DNA of 64,000 nucleotides from Streptomyces thermolilacinus SPC6. GTDB lineage: Bacteria; Actinomycetota; Actinomycetes; Streptomycetales; Streptomycetaceae. The notes beneath the pieces are model-generated. The model was not told where the DNA came from. It ran no database searches and saw nothing but the letters and a program-made list of their open reading frames with translations. Within the stretch, counting starts at the first letter, position 1, and each line of letters begins with the position of its first letter. Of the stretch, positions 52,071-60,927 are shown piece after piece. The stretch is taken from the NCBI RefSeq assembly GCF_000478605.2, contig NZ_ASHX02000001.1:4913001-4977000 (forward strand), written 5' to 3'. Position numbers and translations under genes: made by a program.

Positions 52071-55000
52071 CTACGCCTTGCGGAGGCGGAAGGTCAGGGA
52101 CAGCGCCTCGTCCGTGAACGGTTCGCCGTACGACCCGTCACCCTCACCGCGCGCGAAGTCCGTCGCGAGGACCTCCTCCGCGATGAGACCCGCGTGCTCC
52201 TCCAGCGCGGAGGTGACCTCGTCGTCCGTCGAGGACCAGCGCAGCGCGATCCGGTCCGCCACGTCCAGGCCGCTGTTCTTCCGCGCCTCCTGGATCAGCC
52301 GGATCGCGTCGCGGGCCAGACCGGCGAGCCGCAGCTCCGGTGTGATCTCCAGGTCGAGCGCCACGGTCGCACCGGCGTCGGAGGCCACGGACCAGCCCTC
52401 GCGCGGGGTCTCCGTGATGATGACCTCCTCCGGCGTGAGCGTGATCGTCTCGCCGTTCACCTCCAGCGTCGCCTCGCCCTCGCGCAGCGCCAGCGACAGC
52501 GCGGCGGCGTCGGCGGCCGCGACGGCCTTGGCGACGTCCTGGACGCCCTTGCCGAACCGCTTGCCCAGCGCCCGGAAGTTGGCCTTCGCCGTCGTGTCGA
52601 CCAGCGACCCGCCCACCTCGGACAGGGAGGCCAGCGACGAGACGTTCAGCTCCTCGGTGATCTGCGCGCGCAGTTCGGGCGGGAGCGCCTCGAAACCGGC
52701 CGCGGCGACCAGCGCCCGCGACAGCGGCTGACGGGTCTTCACCCCGGACTCCGCGCGCGTGGCACGGCCCAGCTCGACCAGGCGCCGGACGAGCGCCATC
52801 TGCTGCGACAGCGTCGGGTCGATCGCCGACAGGTCCGCCTCGGGCCACGTCGACAGGTGCACCGACTCGGGGGCGTCCGGCGTCACCGGCACCACCAGGT
52901 CCTGCCAGACCCGCTCGGTGATGAACGGGGTCAGCGGGGCCATCAGGCGCGTGACGGTCTCCACGACGTCGTGGAGCGTGCGCAGCGCGGCCTTGTCGCC
53001 CTGCCAGAACCGGCGCCGGGAGCGGCGCACGTACCAGTTCGACAGGTCGTCCACGAACGCGGACAGCAGCTTGCCGGCGCGCTGGGTGTCGTACGCCTCC
53101 AGCGCCTTGGTCACCTGGTCGGTCAGCGCGTGCAGCTCGCTCAGCAGCCAGCGGTCCAGGACCGTGCGCTCGGCCGGGGCCGGGTCGGCGTCGGACGGGG
53201 CCCAGCCGGCCGTGCGCGCGTACAGCGCCTGGAAGGCGACCGTGTTCCAGTACGTGAGGAGCGTCTTGCGGACGACCTCCTGGATCGTGCCGTGGCCGAC
53301 GCGGCGGGCCGCCCAGGGGGAGCCGCCGGCCGCCATGAACCAGCGGACGGCGTCGGCGCCGTGCTGGTCCATCAGCGGGATTGGCTGGAGGATGTTGCCC
53401 AGGTGCTTGGACATCTTCCGGCCGTCCTCGGCGAGGATGTGACCCAGGCAGACGACGTTCTCGTACGACGACTTGTCGAAGACGAGCGTGCCGACCGCCA
53501 TCAGCGTGTAGAACCAGCCGCGGGTCTGGTCGATGGCCTCGGAGATGAACTGCGCCGGGTAGCGCTTCTCGAACAGCTCCTTGTTCTTGTACGGGTAGCC
53601 CCACTGCGCGAACGGCATCGAACCCGAGTCGTACCAGGCGTCGATGACCTCCGGCACGCGCGTCGCGGTGAGCCCGCAGCCCTCGTGGGTGCAGCCGAAC
53701 GTGACGTCGTCGATGTACGGGCGGTGCGGGTCCAGGCCCGACTGGTCGGTGCCGGTCAGCTCGGTCAGCTCCGTGCGGGAGCCGACGCACGTGAGGTGGC
53801 CCTCCTCGCAGCGCCAGATCGGCAGCGGCGTGCCCCAGTAGCGGTTGCGGGACAGCGCCCAGTCGATGTTGTTGTTCAGCCAGTCGCCGAAGCGGCCGTG
53901 CTTGACGGAGTCCGGGAACCAGTTGGTCGCCTCGTTCTCCGCGAGCATCCGGTCCTTGACGGCGGTGGTGCGGATGTACCAGGACGGCTGCGCGTAGTAC
54001 AGCAGCGCCGTGTGGCAGCGCCAGCAGTGCGGGTAGCTGTGCTCGTACGCGATGTGCTTGAACAGCAGGCCGCGCGCTTGCAGGTCGGCGGTGAGCGCCT
54101 CGTCGGCCTTCTTGAAGAACACGCCGCCGACGAGCGGGAGGCCCTCCTCGAACGTGCCGTCCGGGCGGACCGGGTTCACGACCGGCAGGCCGTAGGCGCG
54201 GCACACCTTGAGGTCGTCCTCACCGAAGGCGGGCGCCTGGTGGACCAGGCCCGTACCGTCCTCGGTGGTGACGTAGTCGGCGTTCACCACGAAGTGAGCG
54301 GCCTCGGGGAACTCCACCAGCTCGAAGGGGCGCCGGTAGGTCCAGCGCTCCATCTGGGCGCCCGTGAAGGTCTGCCCCGTGGCCTCCCAGCCCTCGCCGA
54401 GGGCCTTCTCCAGCAGCGGCTCGGCGACGACGAGCTTCTCGTTGCCGTCCGTGGCGACCGCGTACGTCACGTCGGGGTGCGCGGCGACGGCCGTGTTGGA
54501 CACGAGCGTCCAGGGGGTCGTCGTCCACACCACCAGGGACGCCTCGCCCGCGAGCGGGCCGGAGGTCAGCGGGAAGCGGACGTACACGGACGGGTCGACG
54601 ACCGTCTCGTAGCCCTGCGCCAGCTCGTGGTCGGACAGGCCCGTGCCGCATCGGGGGCACCAGGGCGCGACGCGGTGGTCCTGGACCAGCAGGCCCTTCT
54701 TGAAGATCTCCTTCAGCGACCACCAGACCGACTCGATGTACTCGGGGTCCATGGTCACGTACGCCTCGTCGAGGTCGACCCAGTAGCCCATGCGGGTCGT
54801 CAGCTCGGCGAAGGCGTCGGTGTGGCGGAGCACCGACTCGCGGCACTTGGCGTTGAACTCGGCGATGCCGTACGCCTCGATGTCCTTCTTTCCGGAGAAG
54901 CCGAGCTCCTTCTCGACGGCCAGCTCCACGGGCAGGCCGTGGCAGTCCCAGCCGGCCTTGCGGGCCACGTGGTAGCCGCGCATGGTCCGGAAGCGGGGGA

Positions 55001-55208
55001 ACACGTCCTTGAAGACGCGGGCCTCGATGTGGTGGGCGCCCGGCATGCCGTTGGCCGTGGGCGGGCCCTCGTAGAAGACCCACTCGGGGCGGCCCTCGGA
55101 CTGTTCGAGGCTCTTGGCGAAGACCTTGCTCTCGCGCCAGAAATCGAGCACGGCGTGCTCGAGCGCGGGCAGGTCGACCTGGGCGGGTACCTGACGGTAC
55201 TGCGACAT
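52071..55208 (-). CDS. ileS: Isoleucyl-tRNA synthetase
   Basis: 1045 residues, class I, the long form. HIGH-equivalent motif PTANGMPGAHHIEAR (about 50-64), KMSKH at about 598 (GRKMSKHLGN), editing domain CP1 in between and a C-terminal anticodon-binding region. Charges tRNA-Ile. Cysteine pairs of a C-terminal zinc ribbon as in E. coli IleS are not seen; two Cys pairs in CEEGHLTCVG and GCTHEGCG belong to the inserted central part. ATG with GGAGGAG. T-box leader upstream. Convergent to divIVA. Confidence 0.97.
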   Translation of the reverse strand: MSQYRQVPAQVDLPALEHAVLDFWRESKVFAKSLEQSEGRPEWVFYEGPPTANGMPGAHHIEARVFKDVFPRFRTMRGYHVARKAGWDCHGLPVELAVEKELGFSGKKDIEAYGIAEFNAKCRESVLRHTDAFAELTTRMGYWVDLDEAYVTMDPEYIESVWWSLKEIFKKGLLVQDHRVAPWCPRCGTGLSDHELAQGYETVVDPSVYVRFPLTSGPLAGEASLVVWTTTPWTLVSNTAVAAHPDVTYAVATDGNEKLVVAEPLLEKALGEGWEATGQTFTGAQMERWTYRRPFELVEFPEAAHFVVNADYVTTEDGTGLVHQAPAFGEDDLKVCRAYGLPVVNPVRPDGTFEEGLPLVGGVFFKKADEALTADLQARGLLFKHIAYEHSYPHCWRCHTALLYYAQPSWYIRTTAVKDRMLAENEATNWFPDSVKHGRFGDWLNNNIDWALSRNRYWGTPLPIWRCEEGHLTCVGSRTELTELTGTDQSGLDPHRPYIDDVTFGCTHEGCGLTATRVPEVIDAWYDSGSMPFAQWGYPYKNKELFEKRYPAQFISEAIDQTRGWFYTLMAVGTLVFDKSSYENVVCLGHILAEDGRKMSKHLGNILQPIPLMDQHGADAVRWFMAAGGSPWAARRVGHGTIQEVVRKTLLTYWNTVAFQALYARTAGWAPSDADPAPAERTVLDRWLLSELHALTDQVTKALEAYDTQRAGKLLSAFVDDLSNWYVRRSRRRFWQGDKAALRTLHDVVETVTRLMAPLTPFITERVWQDLVVPVTPDAPESVHLSTWPEADLSAIDPTLSQQMALVRRLVELGRATRAESGVKTRQPLSRALVAAAGFEALPPELRAQITEELNVSSLASLSEVGGSLVDTTAKANFRALGKRFGKGVQDVAKAVAAADAAALSLALREGEATLEVNGETITLTPEEVIITETPREGWSVASDAGATVALDLEITPELRLAGLARDAIRLIQEARKNSGLDVADRIALRWSSTDDEVTSALEEHAGLIAEEVLATDFARGEGDGSYGEPFTDEALSLTFRLRKA

Positions 55209-55211
55209 CGG

Positions 55212-55503
55212 CTCCTCCGGCGGACAGGTTCGTCGTTCCGTCGGAGGGACGAGAGCGCGTGCTCCCGCGGTACCACCCTCCTTGGCGCCGGGGACGACTG
55301 TCCCGGTGCCCCCTCATTCGGGTCGCGAAGCCGGTTCTACTGACCTTCCGTGGGCGCGGCCCACGGTCCAAGGCGTTCTTCCGGCGGCTCCGGGGTGATG
55401 CTTCACGTCGGGCTCGCCCCCGGGCTCTCACCGTCCCCGGGTCGCTCATGGCCGCGTACGACGCTACTGGTCCCCATCCACGCCTTTCGCTGGTCCCCAG
55501 TGT
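55212..55503 (-). promoter_or_regulatory. T-box leader (tRNA-Ile sensing), translational type
   Basis: On the minus strand the core T-box GGGTGGTACCGCG lies at 55278-55266, with the TGGT that pairs to the ACCA end of uncharged tRNA. Downstream, CCTCCGACGGA can pair with TCCGCCGGAGG, which contains the ileS ribosome binding site, forming a sequestrator; no terminator U-run is seen. The short stem I candidates lie at about 55440-55500. I could not fix the Ile specifier codon. Actinobacterial ileS T-boxes with a short stem I acting on translation are known. Confidence 0.88.
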
Positions 55504-55775
55504 ACGGGCCCGCACCGACACCGGCCGACACGTTTTCCGGGCGCGGGGACCGGCGGGGTGCGCCGAATGGGCACGGGGGGCGTGATCGGCGCGGGGGAGG
55601 GGGCATATGGGCGTTGACCGGCCGGTGGGCCGGGCGGCGTGGGGCGGGCGTGCTCGCCTGGTCGGGTACCGGGTGTCCGGTACGGGCGGCGTGCCCCGTT
55701 GCCGCGGGGCTGGAGTCGATTTATCGTCCCAGCACGATTCGCGAGCAAGATCACAATATGTGAAGGGGCCGCGGC

Positions 55776-57095
55776 ATGGTGGCGAAGAAGACCGCCGTCG
55801 AGAAGACGGCGTCCAAGGAGGCGCGGTCCCCCCGCGAGACGGCCACCACGAAGGCGATGGCGGGGGAGCGGTCCCGTGCGAGGAAGACCCCGGGCGGGGC
55901 CCCGGACGCCGCCGCGGAGCCGGGCCCGGGAAAGGTCTCGGTGCGGAAGGCCGCTCCCAGGAAGACGGCGGAGACCCCCACCGGCAGCGCGGCGGCGAAG
56001 AAGGCGCCCGGCAAGAAGACGGCGGCGGCGACGAAGGCCACCGCGAAGAAGGCCACCGGCGGCGAGGCCGCCCCGGTGCCGGGGCAGGAGCCGCGGCTCG
56101 CGGAACCGGGCCCGGCGGAGCCGGCGGACGAAGAGGCGGCGGCGCCCGCGAAGAAGTCGACGGCGAAGAAGACGGCGGCGAAGAAGGCCGCTGCGAAGAA
56201 GACGGCGGCCGGGACCGCCGGAAAGAAGACCACCGCGAAGAAGACGACCGGAGAGCAGGCGGCCGAGCCGGTCGTGGCCACGCCGGGCGCGGCGGCGGCT
56301 CACGAGAAGGCGTCCGGCCGGAAGCGGACGGCGGCCAAGGCACCGGCTCTCGCGGAACCGGGCCCCAAGCAGCTGGCCGCCGATGAGGCGCCCGGCAGCG
56401 AGGCGGCGTCCGGCGGGACAGGGACAGGGACAGGGACAGGGGCCGGGACCGGGGCAGGGGCAGGGGCCGAGGGGCCGTCTGCCGGGAAAGTGCCCGCGGG
56501 GGTGTCCGGAGGCGCTCGGGCGGGTAAAGCGGCTGGGGCCGCTCGTACGGGTGGGAAGACGGCCGCCGCGGGTGCGGCCGAGGCTGAACAGACAGGAGCC
56601 AGGACGGTGGCAGCGAAGAAGACGGCGGACGTGACCACGGAGGCCGGTGCGGGCGGGTCGGCCGTGCCCACGGCCCGTGGCGTCGCCGAGGCGGCGCCCG
56701 AGGAGCTCGCCGTACGGCCGGGCGAGGAGCCCTGGACGCCGGACGAGGTCGCGGAGGCCCGCGCCGAGCTGGAGGGCGAGGTCCGCCGCCTCCAGGAGGA
56801 GCTGGCCGCGTCCGAGGCGGCCCTGGCCGGGCTCATGCGGGACTCCGGCGAGGGCGCCGGGCACGACGAGGCCGACACGGGCACCAAGAACATCACGCGC
56901 GAGCACGAGATGGCGCTCGCCGCGAACGCCCGCGCGACCCTGGAGCAGACCCAGCACGCCCTCCAGCGGCTCGACGCCGGGACGTACGGGCTCTGCGAGG
57001 TCTGCGGCAAGCCGATCGGCAAGGCCCGCATGCAGGCGTTCCCGCGCGCCACGCTCTGCGTGGAGGACAAGCAGAAGCAGGAGCGGCGCGGCTGA
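55776..57095 (+). CDS. DksA/TraR zinc-finger protein with long histone-like N-terminus
   Basis: 439 residues. The last about 115 are a DksA/TraR-like coiled coil and C4 zinc finger (LCEVCGK at about 408, LC at about 428). The first about 320 are low-complexity Lys/Ala/Pro with many AAKKT and KKTTAKKT words, like histone H1 or actinobacterial HU tails, plus a GTGTGTGT stretch coded by GGGACA hexamers (56415-56438). Probably a nucleoid or RNA-polymerase associated factor. ATG behind GAAGGGGCC. Located just before lspA. Confidence 0.85.
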   Translation: MVAKKTAVEKTASKEARSPRETATTKAMAGERSRARKTPGGAPDAAAEPGPGKVSVRKAAPRKTAETPTGSAAAKKAPGKKTAAATKATAKKATGGEAAPVPGQEPRLAEPGPAEPADEEAAAPAKKSTAKKTAAKKAAAKKTAAGTAGKKTTAKKTTGEQAAEPVVATPGAAAAHEKASGRKRTAAKAPALAEPGPKQLAADEAPGSEAASGGTGTGTGTGAGTGAGAGAEGPSAGKVPAGVSGGARAGKAAGAARTGGKTAAAGAAEAEQTGARTVAAKKTADVTTEAGAGGSAVPTARGVAEAAPEELAVRPGEEPWTPDEVAEARAELEGEVRRLQEELAASEAALAGLMRDSGEGAGHDEADTGTKNITREHEMALAANARATLEQTQHALQRLDAGTYGLCEVCGKPIGKARMQAFPRATLCVEDKQKQERRG

Positions 57096-57152
57096 CCCGC
57101 ACGTGTGTGCCGTACTCTCGTCACAGTCAGGTACCTAGGTTGAGGGACTCAC

Positions 57153-57713
57153 GTGACAGAGGCGGAGCACGGCATCGGTACGCCGGACGTTGACGACGGG
57201 GCCGGGGCGCCCGCCGAGCGGCCCAGGGGCCGCCGCAGGGTCGTGGCGCTCATGGCCGTCGCCATCGTGGCCTACCTGCTGGACCTCGGCAGCAAGATGC
57301 TCGTGGTGGCGAAGCTGGAGCACCACGACCCGATCGTGGTCATCGACGGCCTGCTGAAGTTCGAGGCCGTACGGAACCCGGGCGCGGCGTTCGGCATCGG
57401 CGAGGCGTTCACCGTCGTCTTCACCGTGATCGCGGCGGTCGTGATCGTCGTGATCGTCCGGCTGGCGCGCAAGCTGTACAGCCTGCCCTGGGCGATCGCG
57501 CTGGGCCTGCTGCTGGGCGGCGCGCTCGGCAACCTCACGGACCGGATCTTCCGCGCGCCAGGCGTGTTCGAGGGCGCGGTGGTGGACTTCATCGCCCCGG
57601 CGCACTTCGCGGTGTTCAACCTCGCGGACTCGGCGATCGTCTGCGGCGGCTTCCTCATCGTGATCCTCTCCTTCAAGGGCCTGGACCCCGACGGGACCGT
57701 CCACAAGGACTGA
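57153..57713 (+). CDS. lspA: Signal peptidase II
   Basis: 186 residues, four membrane segments. Cleaves signal peptides of lipid-modified prolipoproteins. Catalytic Asp motifs are present in LGNLTDRIF and VFNLADSAIV, with the conserved VRNPGAAFGIG. The first about 27 residues are an acidic/Arg extension. GTG start. Confidence 0.95.
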   Translation: MTEAEHGIGTPDVDDGAGAPAERPRGRRRVVALMAVAIVAYLLDLGSKMLVVAKLEHHDPIVVIDGLLKFEAVRNPGAAFGIGEAFTVVFTVIAAVVIVVIVRLARKLYSLPWAIALGLLLGGALGNLTDRIFRAPGVFEGAVVDFIAPAHFAVFNLADSAIVCGGFLIVILSFKGLDPDGTVHKD

Positions 57714-57812
57714 GCGGGGCCGTCCCCGCCGGGCGGCCGTCAGAACCGGTCGGCCGGGCCGGTTGTCCGCAGGCCCGACCGCGCACGTCCGCCGACAAGG
57801 CATACTCGACGG

Positions 57813-58754
57813 GTGAGCACGATTCCCGAGATCCGTACGCTGCCCGTACCCGACGGCCTGGAAGGCGAGCGCGTGGACGCCGCCATATCCCGCATGTTCG
57901 GGTTCTCCCGCACGAAGGCGGCCGAGCTTGCCTCCGCCGGGAAGGTCCTGGTCGACGGCGCAGTGGTCGGCAAGTCCGAGCGGGTCACGGGCGGTGCCTG
58001 GCTGGAGGTCGAGATGCCCGGCGCGCCCGCGCCCGTGCAGATCGTCGCCGAGCCGGTCGAGGGCATGGAGATCATCCATGACGACGACGACATCGTGGTG
58101 ATCGTGAAGCCGGTCGGCGTCGCCGCCCACCCCAGCCCCGGCTGGACGGGCACGACCGTGATCGGCGGCCTCGCCGCCGCCGGGTACCGGATCTCCACCT
58201 CGGGCGCCGCCGAGCGCCAGGGCATCGTGCACCGCCTCGACGTGGGCACGTCCGGGCTGATGGTCGTCGCCAAGTCGGAGCGCGCCTACACGCTGCTGAA
58301 GGCCCAGTTCCGCGAGCGCGTCGTGGACAAGCGGTACCACGCGCTGGTGCAGGGCCACCCCGACCCGCTGAGCGGCACCATCGACGCGCCCATCGGCCGC
58401 CACCCGAACCACGACTACAAGTGGGCGGTCACCGCCGAGGGCAAGCCGTCCGTCACGCACTACGACCTCATCGAGGCGTACCGCGCCGCGTCCCTGCTGG
58501 ACATCAAGCTGGAGACGGGCCGTACGCACCAGATCCGCGTGCACATGTCGGCGCACCGCCACCCGTGCGTGGGCGACCTCACGTACGGCGCGGACCCGAC
58601 GCTCGCCAAGCGGCTCCGCCTCACCCGCCAGTGGCTGCACGCCGTGCGCCTCGGCTTCGAGCACCCGTCGGACGGCCGGTGGGTCGAGTTCGAGAGCGGC
58701 TACCCGGCCGACCTCCAGCACGCCCTCGACACGATCGCGGCGGAGAGCGCGTGA
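57813..58754 (+). CDS. RluA/RluD-family rRNA pseudouridine synthase
   Basis: 313 residues. N-terminal S4-like RNA-binding domain (about 14-75) followed by the pseudouridine synthase core; catalytic Asp in HRLDVGTSGLMVVAK, with TGRTHQIRVH near the end. Likely modifies 23S rRNA (or tRNA). GTG start. Its stop overlaps the GNAT gene by 4 bases. Confidence 0.93.
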   Translation: MSTIPEIRTLPVPDGLEGERVDAAISRMFGFSRTKAAELASAGKVLVDGAVVGKSERVTGGAWLEVEMPGAPAPVQIVAEPVEGMEIIHDDDDIVVIVKPVGVAAHPSPGWTGTTVIGGLAAAGYRISTSGAAERQGIVHRLDVGTSGLMVVAKSERAYTLLKAQFRERVVDKRYHALVQGHPDPLSGTIDAPIGRHPNHDYKWAVTAEGKPSVTHYDLIEAYRAASLLDIKLETGRTHQIRVHMSAHRHPCVGDLTYGADPTLAKRLRLTRQWLHAVRLGFEHPSDGRWVEFESGYPADLQHALDTIAAESA

Positions 58755-59218
58755 GCGCGTACGAGATCCGTGAGGCGGTGAGCGAGGAGGACCGGCAGGC
58801 GGCCTTCGCGGTCCGCCGCGAGGTCTTCGTCGTCGAGCAGGGCGTCCCCGAGGAGATCGAGTACGACACGCTCGACGCGACGGCCGTGCACGTGCTGGCG
58901 GTCCGCGCCGCCGACGGCACCGCCCTCGGGACGGGCCGGCTGCTGTACGGGCCGGACGCCGCCGGCCGCACGGGCGGGGAGGACGGCGTGGGCGCGCTCG
59001 GCAGGCTCGCCGTCACCCGGGCCGCCCGGGGCCTCGGCGTGGGCGGCGCGCTCGTCCGGGCCATCGAGGAGGCGGCGCGGGCGCGTGGCCTCAAGGCCGT
59101 GGACCTGCACGCGCAGACCCACGCGCTCGGCTTCTACGAGCGGCTCGGCTACGAGGCGTACGGCCCGGAGTTCCCCGACGCCGGAATACCCCACCTGGCG
59201 ATGCGCCGCACGCTCTGA
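58751..59218 (+). CDS. GNAT-family N-acetyltransferase (ElaA-like)
   Basis: 155 residues. Motif A RLAVTRAARGLGVGGALV binds acetyl-CoA; the fold and the start (FVVEQGVPEEIEYD) resemble ElaA-type acetyltransferases. Substrate unknown. GTG overlapping the pseudouridine synthase stop. Confidence 0.88.
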   Translation: MSAYEIREAVSEEDRQAAFAVRREVFVVEQGVPEEIEYDTLDATAVHVLAVRAADGTALGTGRLLYGPDAAGRTGGEDGVGALGRLAVTRAARGLGVGGALVRAIEEAARARGLKAVDLHAQTHALGFYERLGYEAYGPEFPDAGIPHLAMRRTL

Positions 59219-59287
59219 TCGGCGCCCGCGCGTGGCAGGGTGGGAGCCCTGACCTCGTGTTCGTGAGCGGGCGGAGGGCGTCGCACC

Positions 59288-60874
59288 GTGGACCAACTGG
59301 GCCTGCTGCTCGTTCTGCTGCTCGGCGCGCTTCTGACCGTCCCGCTCGGTGACCGGCTCGGGCTGCCCCCGCCGGTCCTGATGACGCTCCTCGGGGTGGT
59401 CCTCGCGCTGCTGCCGTTCGTGCCGAACGTCGACATCCCGCCCGAGCTCATCCTGCCGCTGGTCCTGCCGCCCCTGCTGTACGCGACCGTGCAGCGCACC
59501 TCCTGGCGGCAGTTCGCGGCGAACGTGCGGCCGATCCTGCTGCTCGCGGTGGCGCTGGTCCTGGTGACGACGGCCGCCGTCGCCGCTGTCGCGCACACGG
59601 TCGTCCCCGGGCTGCCCATCGCCGCGGCCGTCGCGCTCGGCGCGCTCGTCGCCCCGCCCGACCCGGTGGCCGCCACCGCCGTCGCCGGGTCCGTGGGCCT
59701 GCCCCGCAGGCTGGTCTCCATCCTCGAGGGCGAGGGCCTCTTCAACGACGTGACGGCCATCGTCGTCTACCACGTGGCGGTCGGCGCGGTCGTCGCCGGG
59801 ACGTTCTCCTGGGCGGGCGCCGGGGTGGAGCTGCTGCTGTCCGCCGTCGTCGCCGTCGCCACCGGACTGGTCCTCGGCAAGGCGGGCGCCCGGGTGGCGG
59901 GTGTGCTGGACGATCCGACGCTGCGGACCGGGCTGACGCTGCTGCTGCCGTTCGCCGCGTACGCGCTCGCCGAGGAGCTGCACGGCTCGGGGGTGCTGGC
60001 CGTCCTCGTCACGGCGCTCGTCCTGTCCGGCCACACGCTGGACGCCGACGATGTGACGGGCCGGCTGGCGGGCCGTACCTTCTGGGAGATCGTGGACACC
60101 CTGGTCACCGGTGTCGCGTTCGGTCTCGTCGGTCTCGAACTCAGCTCCGTGATCCGGCTGGCCGAGGGGCGCGAGGCGCGGATGCTCGGCTGGGGCGCGC
60201 TGGTCGTCGTGACCGTCGTCGGCGTACGGCTGCTGTGGCTGCTGCCCGCCACCTGGCTGGCTGAGCGGCTGCACCGGCCGGGCTCGTCGGCCGAGGAGAT
60301 CCCGGTGAGCTGGCGGGAGACGGTCGTCATGTGGTGGTCCGGCATGCGCGGGGTCGCGTCGGTCGCGCTGGCGCTGGCCATCCCGCTGACCACGGACGCG
60401 GGGGAGGGGTTCCCGGGGCGGGACGAGATCCTGTTCCTGGCGTTCTGCGTGATCATGGCGACGCTGGTGGTGCAGGGGCTGACCCTGCCGTGGCTGGTCG
60501 GGCGGCTCGGGGTGCGTGCCGACAGCGACGCGGAACGGCGCCTGGAGCGGGACCTCGCGCTGCGGGCGACGCTCGCCGCGAAACGGCGCCTCAAGGAGCT
60601 CCAGGAGTCCGAGGACCTGCCGGACGAGCTGGTGGAGCGGTTGCGGCGGCTGGCGTTCGACATCGGGGCGCGGATCAGCCCGGACATGGTGGACGAGGAG
60701 CGGCGGTCGGCGTACGAGCGGCGGGCGCGGCGCCTGGAGGCCGTCCAGCGCCTCCAGCACGACATGCTGTCGGCCGCCCGCCACGAGGTGCTGGCCGCCC
60801 GTACCGAGCCGGGCGCCGACCCGGAGGTGGTGGACCGGGTGCTGCACCAGCTGGACGTCCGCAGCCTGCGCTGA
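59288..60874 (+). CDS. Na+/H+ antiporter, CPA1 family
   Basis: 528 residues, about 12 membrane segments in the first 410, then a charged cytoplasmic tail of about 110 residues. Family motifs include VLPPLLYATVQRTSWR, APPDPVAATAVA, EGEGLFNDVTAIV and MRGVASVALALAIPL. Exports Na+ (or K+) for H+. GTG start. Convergent with mscS. Confidence 0.92.
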   Translation: MDQLGLLLVLLLGALLTVPLGDRLGLPPPVLMTLLGVVLALLPFVPNVDIPPELILPLVLPPLLYATVQRTSWRQFAANVRPILLLAVALVLVTTAAVAAVAHTVVPGLPIAAAVALGALVAPPDPVAATAVAGSVGLPRRLVSILEGEGLFNDVTAIVVYHVAVGAVVAGTFSWAGAGVELLLSAVVAVATGLVLGKAGARVAGVLDDPTLRTGLTLLLPFAAYALAEELHGSGVLAVLVTALVLSGHTLDADDVTGRLAGRTFWEIVDTLVTGVAFGLVGLELSSVIRLAEGREARMLGWGALVVVTVVGVRLLWLLPATWLAERLHRPGSSAEEIPVSWRETVVMWWSGMRGVASVALALAIPLTTDAGEGFPGRDEILFLAFCVIMATLVVQGLTLPWLVGRLGVRADSDAERRLERDLALRATLAAKRRLKELQESEDLPDELVERLRRLAFDIGARISPDMVDEERRSAYERRARRLEAVQRLQHDMLSAARHEVLAARTEPGADPEVVDRVLHQLDVRSLR

Positions 60875-60927
60875 GGCCCTGGCGGCCCGGCGCGTCTGTG
60901 GCTCGCGGCCTGGCGGCCCGGTGGGGC

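Noticed and set aside
51855..55343. 1162-codon open frame opposite ileS
   Set aside because: No recognisable domain; ileS on the other strand is complete with HIGH and KMSKS motifs.
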